Of a stretch of 64,000 nt of DNA, positions 59,348 through 64,000 are shown one piece after another (positions within the stretch are counted from its first letter, which is position 1; each line of letters starts with the position of its first letter). The stretch is from Hemibagrus wyckioides (taxonomy: Eukaryota > Chordata > Actinopteri > Siluriformes > Bagridae). A model generated the notes under the pieces. It did not search any database, was not told where the DNA came from, and worked only from the letters and a program-made list of their open reading frames with translations. Both the position numbers and the translations under genes were made by a program. The DNA lies in the NCBI RefSeq assembly GCF_019097595.1, contig NC_080716.1, positions 28,638,401 to 28,702,400 on the forward strand. Direction: 5' to 3'.

Positions 59348-59446
59348 GTGACCATAAAATTCTTGCTGTTTATAAAGTCAAAACAGAGTTCAGCATCACT
59401 ATTCTCCATCTTGCTTCTGAAGGACATTTCTACATTTTTGAAGCAG
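59348..59446 (+). other. Conserved exon-like block upstream of GTPase 4, open frame kept
   Basis: 99 bp between CATCAG and a GTACAG donor. Its phase 1-1 reading is open (DHKILAVYKVKTEFSITI, then LHLASEGHFYIFEA). The three counterparts have lost the frame but keep the splice borders. It may be a non-coding 5' exon of the GTPase transcripts or a fossil coding exon. The protein stretch is not one I recognise. Confidence 0.45.
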
Positions 59447-59579
59447 GTACAGTAATCTAACATACATTTACACTTAGCATTTAAGACTTTATTATGGATA
59501 AGACTTTTGTGTGATGCATTTTTTAAAAGAAAAAAGCAAAAGAGAATTGTTTTTACCATTTTAGTTTATCTGGTTTTGT

Positions 59580-59861
59580 TTAACCCTCCTGTTATCTTTG
59601 GGTCAATTTGACCCGGTGTAAAAAGTACTCAAAAATGAGGTATAATTTTATATAAATGAGCTTTATAATACCAAATATTTTTTTTTAAAAAAGTGCAAAA
59701 TATATGTTAATGTGTTGGAAACAAGCTGAGTAAAAAGGTGAAACAAAAAAAAATGGTGATCATACATACCTCATTTTTTATAAGTGGTCAAAACAGACCA
59801 GGTCAATTTGGCACGTGGAGAGAATAAGTGTATAATAAATGGTAGGTAAATACAAGGTTAA
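59580..59861. mobile_element. piggyBac-type MITE
   Basis: About 280 bp flanked by TTAA on both sides (59,580-59,583 and 59,858-59,861). Left end TTAACCCTCCTGTTATC, right end the mirror of TTAACCTTGTATTTACC. Inside, GGTCAATTTGACC and a GGTCAATTTGGCAC word form sub-terminal repeats. The paralogous flank of copy 1 at about 29,213-29,222 has a single GTTAAAGTGAAC, the empty site. Confidence 0.8.
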
Positions 59862-60385
59862 AGTGAACAACACATATTTTTCTAAAATAAAAAATAATTC
59901 GTCATAATGAGAAGAATAAAAAGACTAGTTAGTTATAACGTTTAACCTTGCTTTAATACACTTTGATTTTGACTTTGTCAGCAGGAAAAACAAACAAGAG
60001 GTGCTGTTTAGTGAAGACTAATACAGCAAGACTAGAAATTTACAGAAACTCTTGACTCTATTACTCCATATTTTTATGCTGCTGGTATAATAGGTGCCTT
60101 GTATCACAATTATATAATACTAAATTCCAATACTAAATTATAATTTGTTGGATTTGTACCTGACTAGAGAGGGTCAAGGAGTGTCTCTGTTTGGAATGAA
60201 GAAAAGTCTCCTCCACCTTCACTTCTGTATAAATCATGGGATAACCAACCCTTAGAAGACTGACAGAATGAAAGTTTTGATTGTGTAGTACTGCACAAAT
60301 ATACGGTGTACATGTCTGTAAATCTAAATTTAAAAAAATCTTTTTGTACATCAATTTCCAAACTCTTCACACTTGGTTTTGAGGT

Positions 60386-60517
60386 TTTCTCTTTCATTCT
60401 GTTTAAAATGGCTACCTACAGGAAATGCATTCTCTTTCACATTCTGTTTAACATGGCTACCTACAGGAAATGCCTGAGCAGGTGCAGTTCATCACATTCA
60501 CCACAGGAGGTATAAAA
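60386..60517 (+). promoter_or_regulatory. Candidate promoter of GTPase 4: ISRE-like motif and TATA box
   Basis: TTTCTCTTTC at 60,386-60,395 and TATAAAA at 60,511-60,517, as in copy 1. An extra duplicated block (CTCTTTCA and ATGGCTACCTACAGGAAATG, each twice) lengthens the spacing by about 50 bp. Confidence 0.45.
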
Positions 60518-60734
60518 CCAATACATATAGCTAAACAAATAAAAGACCAGTGAAACACATTGGGACAGTATTATTCTTTCTTAAAGGCTCCTATGACAAA
60601 TGATGCATCACTTTGTTTCAAGGAATCGCCATTATTTTATTTTAAAGTTATATCAAAGCCAAATTAATCAAAAGTATATTTAAGCAGATAAAATATCCAG
60701 GATGTATAAATAGGTAAAGTACTAGGACTTTCTG

Positions 60735-60740
<6 letters not shown>

Positions 60741-60772
<32 letters not shown>
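60741..60772. repeat. (GA)n microsatellite
   Basis: 16 units, equivalent in position to 30,295-30,321. Confidence 0.95.
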
Positions 60773-60776
<4 letters not shown>

Positions 60777-60891
60777 TTCCTTACATCAGTAGATTATCCA
60801 GTTGTTTATTTTAATTAAATTCTAAGTTTCATTTATAGGTCATACAATTGTGCTGGAATTCTGAGAAATCTGTGGGAATTGAACAAATATT

Positions 60892-62871
60892 ATGGCTACA
60901 GGGTAAGTGGATTTTTTATTTTATTTTATTTTTTCTATTTAAGTTCAAATTACACAAAAACATAATATGAAATATGTTTTTCAGAAGAATGCTTTTTCTT
61001 TTCAAAACAAACAAACAAATAAAATCAATTATCCTCTACACTGCTAGATACTGAAAATGACAGCATTTTGTATTCCAAGTAATTTACAGTAATTTACATC
61101 ATGTTCAAACATGTTTTGAAATGACTGACACTTTAAGCATAAATTCTCATGACATTAAACCAGAATTCTATCTGTCATTAGATTTAACAGATGTCAAGAG
61201 TCATCATCAACTGTACATGATTTAATCCAGAAGAGTAAATTAATCAGTGAAGGTCCACCTGCACGATATCATCTCCTCACAACCAGAAGTAATCTTGATG
61301 AAGAAGGCTTAGTGAGAAAATGGACATTTGGACAGAGAGGTGTGAATATGCAAAACAAAATTGTACTGATGGTAGGAGAAACTGGAACAGGCAAAACTAC
61401 TCTGATCAACGCCGTGACTAATTATATACTGGGGGTGAGGTTTACAGATGAAGTGTGGTTTGAGATTACAGAAGAGGGAAGAGATAATCACATGTCAGAT
61501 TGGTCAAAATGTCAAACAACTAAAATCACTGTGTATGAGGTGTTTGCCCAAGACAACCCAATCTGTCTTACTGTCATTGACACTCCAGGTTATGGAGACA
61601 CCAGGGGAGTAGAATATGACAAACAGATTGCTGACAACCTTAGTAAACTGTTCCGCAATGACACTGGAGTGAAAGAAATTGATGCAGTGTGTCTGGTAGT
61701 GAAGGCATCTGAGAATCGATCCACTGACAGACAGCACTACATCGTGGATGCACTTTTGTCCTTATTTGGTAAAGATATAGAGAACGTTGTGATGTTTATC
61801 ACTCACTCAGATGGATTGCCTCCAAAAGATGCTCTTAATGCTATCAAGAAAGCAGCAATTCCATGTAGGAAAAATGAAGAAAATGAACCCGAGCATTTCT
61901 TATTTAACAATCGTCAAACTGAAAAAAGGATCAAAAAGTATAACAGATTTCTCCAGACAGCTTGGGAACAAACAGAGGACAGTTTAAATGATTTCTTTGC
62001 CTCCCTGAAAGAACAGAACAGAAAAAGCTTAGAGCAGACTGAAAATGTTCTGACTGAGTCCAAACGACTTGAAGCCTGTATTTCTAATCTAAAAGATTGT
62101 ATTAAGTTTATAGAGTGCAAAGGTGAAGAACTGACTCAGATTCAGAAAGCTCTTGAGATAAACAGAGAAAAGATTAAGAGAAATGAAAACGTTACTTTTA
62201 CAGTCACCAAATATTACAAAGAAAAAGTTCCCATTGAAGATGCTTCATGGGAGAACAGAAAGGTGACCAGTTGCTCTGTCTGTGAGGAGAACTGTCATGA
62301 ACAAAACTGCTATAGAGCCTTGAATGCTGGGTGGTGTAAAGTCATGAAAAAAAAACACTGTACTGTATGTACAGGTAAATGTCACTACACTAAACATGTC
62401 AGGGAAAACAAGAAATATGTTACAAAGAGCAACAAGACCGAAGTGAGTTTTGATGAAATTCTACATCAATACAAAGATAGCAATAAATTAAAATCATATG
62501 GCGAGTTTGACAAAAAGGCCTTTGAAAATGTCAAAAACAAGTTTGAAAGCAACAAGAAACAGGAAGAAGAGAAGACAAGCATAGAGAAGAGACTGAAAGA
62601 AGAACTGATTGAGAAAGAAAAGAAAAAAGCTAAGTTGCTGGAAGAAGCCTACACCACCATCATGAAACTGTCTGAGATTGTTTTAAAGCCAGACTCTGCT
62701 TTCATTGTTCAGTGTCTTGACTTCTTGATCCCTCGAGCTGAGGAAATTGGAAGAGAAGTTGTTGCTCAGAAACTAACAGACCTAAGGAAAATTCAACCTG
62801 AATCACAGGAACGGGTTAATGCTGTAATGGGGTATTTTAACAAACTCAAGAATGTTGTTACTGGTAAATAA
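60892..62871 (+). CDS. Large AIG1/GIMAP-like GTPase with Cys/His-rich domain, copy 4
   Basis: Coding micro-exon 60,892-60,902 (ATGGCTACAGG), intron 60,903-61,190, large exon 61,191-62,871, giving 563 aa. Exon 1 begins after the AG at 60,838, and an in-frame TGA before the ATG fixes the start. P-loop GETGTGKT, DTPGYGDTRG and THSDG are intact. The Cys/His cluster is fully kept (CSVCEENCHEQNC, GWC, CTVCTGKCHY). Most of the protein follows copy 1, but residues coded by about 62,412-62,515 (KSNKTEVSFDEILHQYKDSN) are strongly different from all other copies. One residue is missing before VVMFITHSD. Function unknown beyond the family. Confidence 0.92.
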
Positions 62872-62976
62872 ATGAAATCTGAAGATTAAAAATGGGCACG
62901 TAACATGTAATAAACACGACCATATTTGTATCTCATGTACAAGTGTTGTTCAAATAATAAAACACACTGTGTTAAT

Positions 62977-63428
62977 GTCAGGAACTGCTGGACTGTTCCC
63001 TGCCAGGCCTGAGGAAGGTGTTGGCAGGTGAACCCGAGAAGCCTCCTTGTTCGTGTGTCTTGTGATTACCTGTCCTATTGTTCTCCCCCCTGATTGTCTC
63101 ACCTGTACCCAGTTTACCCTAATGTCTAGCCCTATAAATAGGGATCCTTTTGTGCTTGTCTTTGTCCGTGATTGTTTACTGTTATTCGTTCCGTGGTTCC
63201 AGTCCGGCTATGCGCCTGAGTTGATCTTGTTACCTGTTCGGTCTTTATTTTCCTTTTTTAACCTCGTATCCTGTTCGTCTTCCCATGTCGTGTCTTCATG
63301 TCAATAAAAGCAGCGCTTCGCTGAATCCTGTGTCTGGGTCTGCGTTCAGCCGCGTACTAGCGTGGGCATGCGCACCACGGATGGCCTGGGTTCGAGCCCC
63401 GCCTACGGCGAGGATCCCGGCCGTGACC
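62977..63428 (+). mobile_element. LTR- or SINE-like insertion in the 3' flank of GTPase 4
   Basis: About 452 bp flanked by GTTAAT (62,971-62,976 and 63,429-63,434), absent from the matching flank of copy 1. It has TATAAATA at 63,133, AATAAA at 63,303 and, near the 3' end, GGTTCGAGCCC (63,389-63,399), which fits a tRNA-type B box. It could be a small LTR, a SINE or a composite. Confidence 0.55.
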
Positions 63429-63434
63429 GTTAAT

Positions 63435-64000
63435 TAGTGTAGATTCAATGATTTTACTTTGTTTTGATAATCATTTAAAACGGTTTTGATTACAGCTGAG
63501 TTAATTATGACAGTGGATTTTTTTTTTTTTTACATGTTCTGTATTACACGTGAACCTATACTGTTCATGAATAGATGTTTATCCCCTTCTTTTAACTTGA
63601 TTTGAGTTAACTAGCTGAATATTGTTAATCCCACTCTTGCTAGTGTCCTCTGTATAACTAGTTTATCTGAATTCCTTATTAAATATCTATCATTAAATAT
63701 CTGGTAACTGCAGTGTGCCCGAGTCACTCCGTTCTTAACACAAACCCGCATCTATCAAATAATCTTCCATCTTCAGTGATTCATGTCAGGTAATAGTAAT
63801 AACCATTACGGTAATGGGGTAAATTAACATCTTATTTATTTACTTATTTATTTATGTAGTAATTTATATTGGTTTCTCAGTAACATCCAAACAGAACATT
63901 AACAGCAGAGCCAGATCACTATATAAATGTCAACACAGCAAATGAACAAGCACATACTGTAAGATAAAGGGACTGTTACGGGCCACGGCACGTATTTTCG
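63435..64000. other. 3' flank of GTPase 4 and possible start of a new element
   Basis: 63,450-63,970 matches the flank of copy 1 at 32,500-32,905 plus 34,445-34,545. The match stops at about 63,970, where GGACTGTTACGGGCCACGGC begins, perhaps the end of another element cut by the window edge. Confidence 0.6.

Noticed and set aside
63340..63425. A tRNA gene at the B-box-like sequence
   Set aside because: I could not fold a complete cloverleaf with an A box and anticodon arm at proper spacing, so it is reported only as part of an insertion.

Overview
The window looks like a stretch of teleost fish chromosome. Evidence is the mix of Tc1-like transposons, two LINE families, a DIRS element, Ty3/Gypsy, BEL/Pao and Polinton relics, many CA, TA and ATT microsatellites, AT-rich intergenic DNA and spliced genes with GT/AG introns. 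I cannot name the species.

The main host content is a tandem, same-strand array of large GTPases. Four intact copies lie at about 30.4-32.4, 38.5-40.4, 49.7-51.6 and 61-63 kb. There is a collapsed pseudogene at 28.1-28.8 kb and an older 3' relic, duplicated in tandem, at 10.7-11.25 kb. Each intact gene has an 11-nt coding micro-exon (ATG GCT ACA/ACG GG), a short intron of 188-288 bp and one large exon. The predicted proteins (559-564 aa) carry a P-loop GTPase domain, a helical or coiled-coil region, a conserved Cys/His-rich cluster and a second coiled coil. The duplicated segments include the 5' flank (a 99-101 bp exon-like block, an ISRE-like motif in three copies, a TATA box in two) and the 3' flank. 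C-terminal features group the copies A-B-B-A, but markers in the GTPase domain group them 1+3 and 2+4, which suggests gene conversion.

Most of the rest is nested mobile DNA. 0-3 kb: BEL/Pao, Tc1-like and Ty3/Gypsy pol fragments. 3-4.1 kb: a Tc1-like element. 4.2-10.7 kb: an L2-like LINE split by a second LINE with a clean GATAT target duplication. 11.5-16.2 kb: a Ty3/Gypsy element on the minus strand with both LTRs. 18.5-21.5 kb: a DIRS-type element split by a LINE. 21.5-24.2 kb: a probable Polinton/Maverick relic holding a LINE 3' end. 24.8-26.0 kb: a Tc1-like element. 32.9-34.4 kb: another Tc1-like element, inserted after the GTPase segments duplicated. 35.1-36.0 kb: a candidate solo LTR. 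41.1-44.8 kb: two adjacent Tc1-like elements, the first split by a 1,001-bp LTR-like insertion with a CTAT duplication. 44.9-46.4 and 47.5-48.1 kb: LINE and hAT-like fragments. 57.4-58.7 kb: a nearly intact Tc1-like element. 59.6 kb: a TTAA-flanked piggyBac-type MITE.

A second likely host or domesticated gene is a five-exon model on the minus strand at 55.35-56.52 kb. It shares a CCAAT-containing upstream region with a possible first exon running the other way. A pair of inverted duplications (17.25-17.72 and 26.95-27.83 kb) carries an unrecognised exon-like frame. No rRNA, CRISPR array or convincing complete tRNA was seen.
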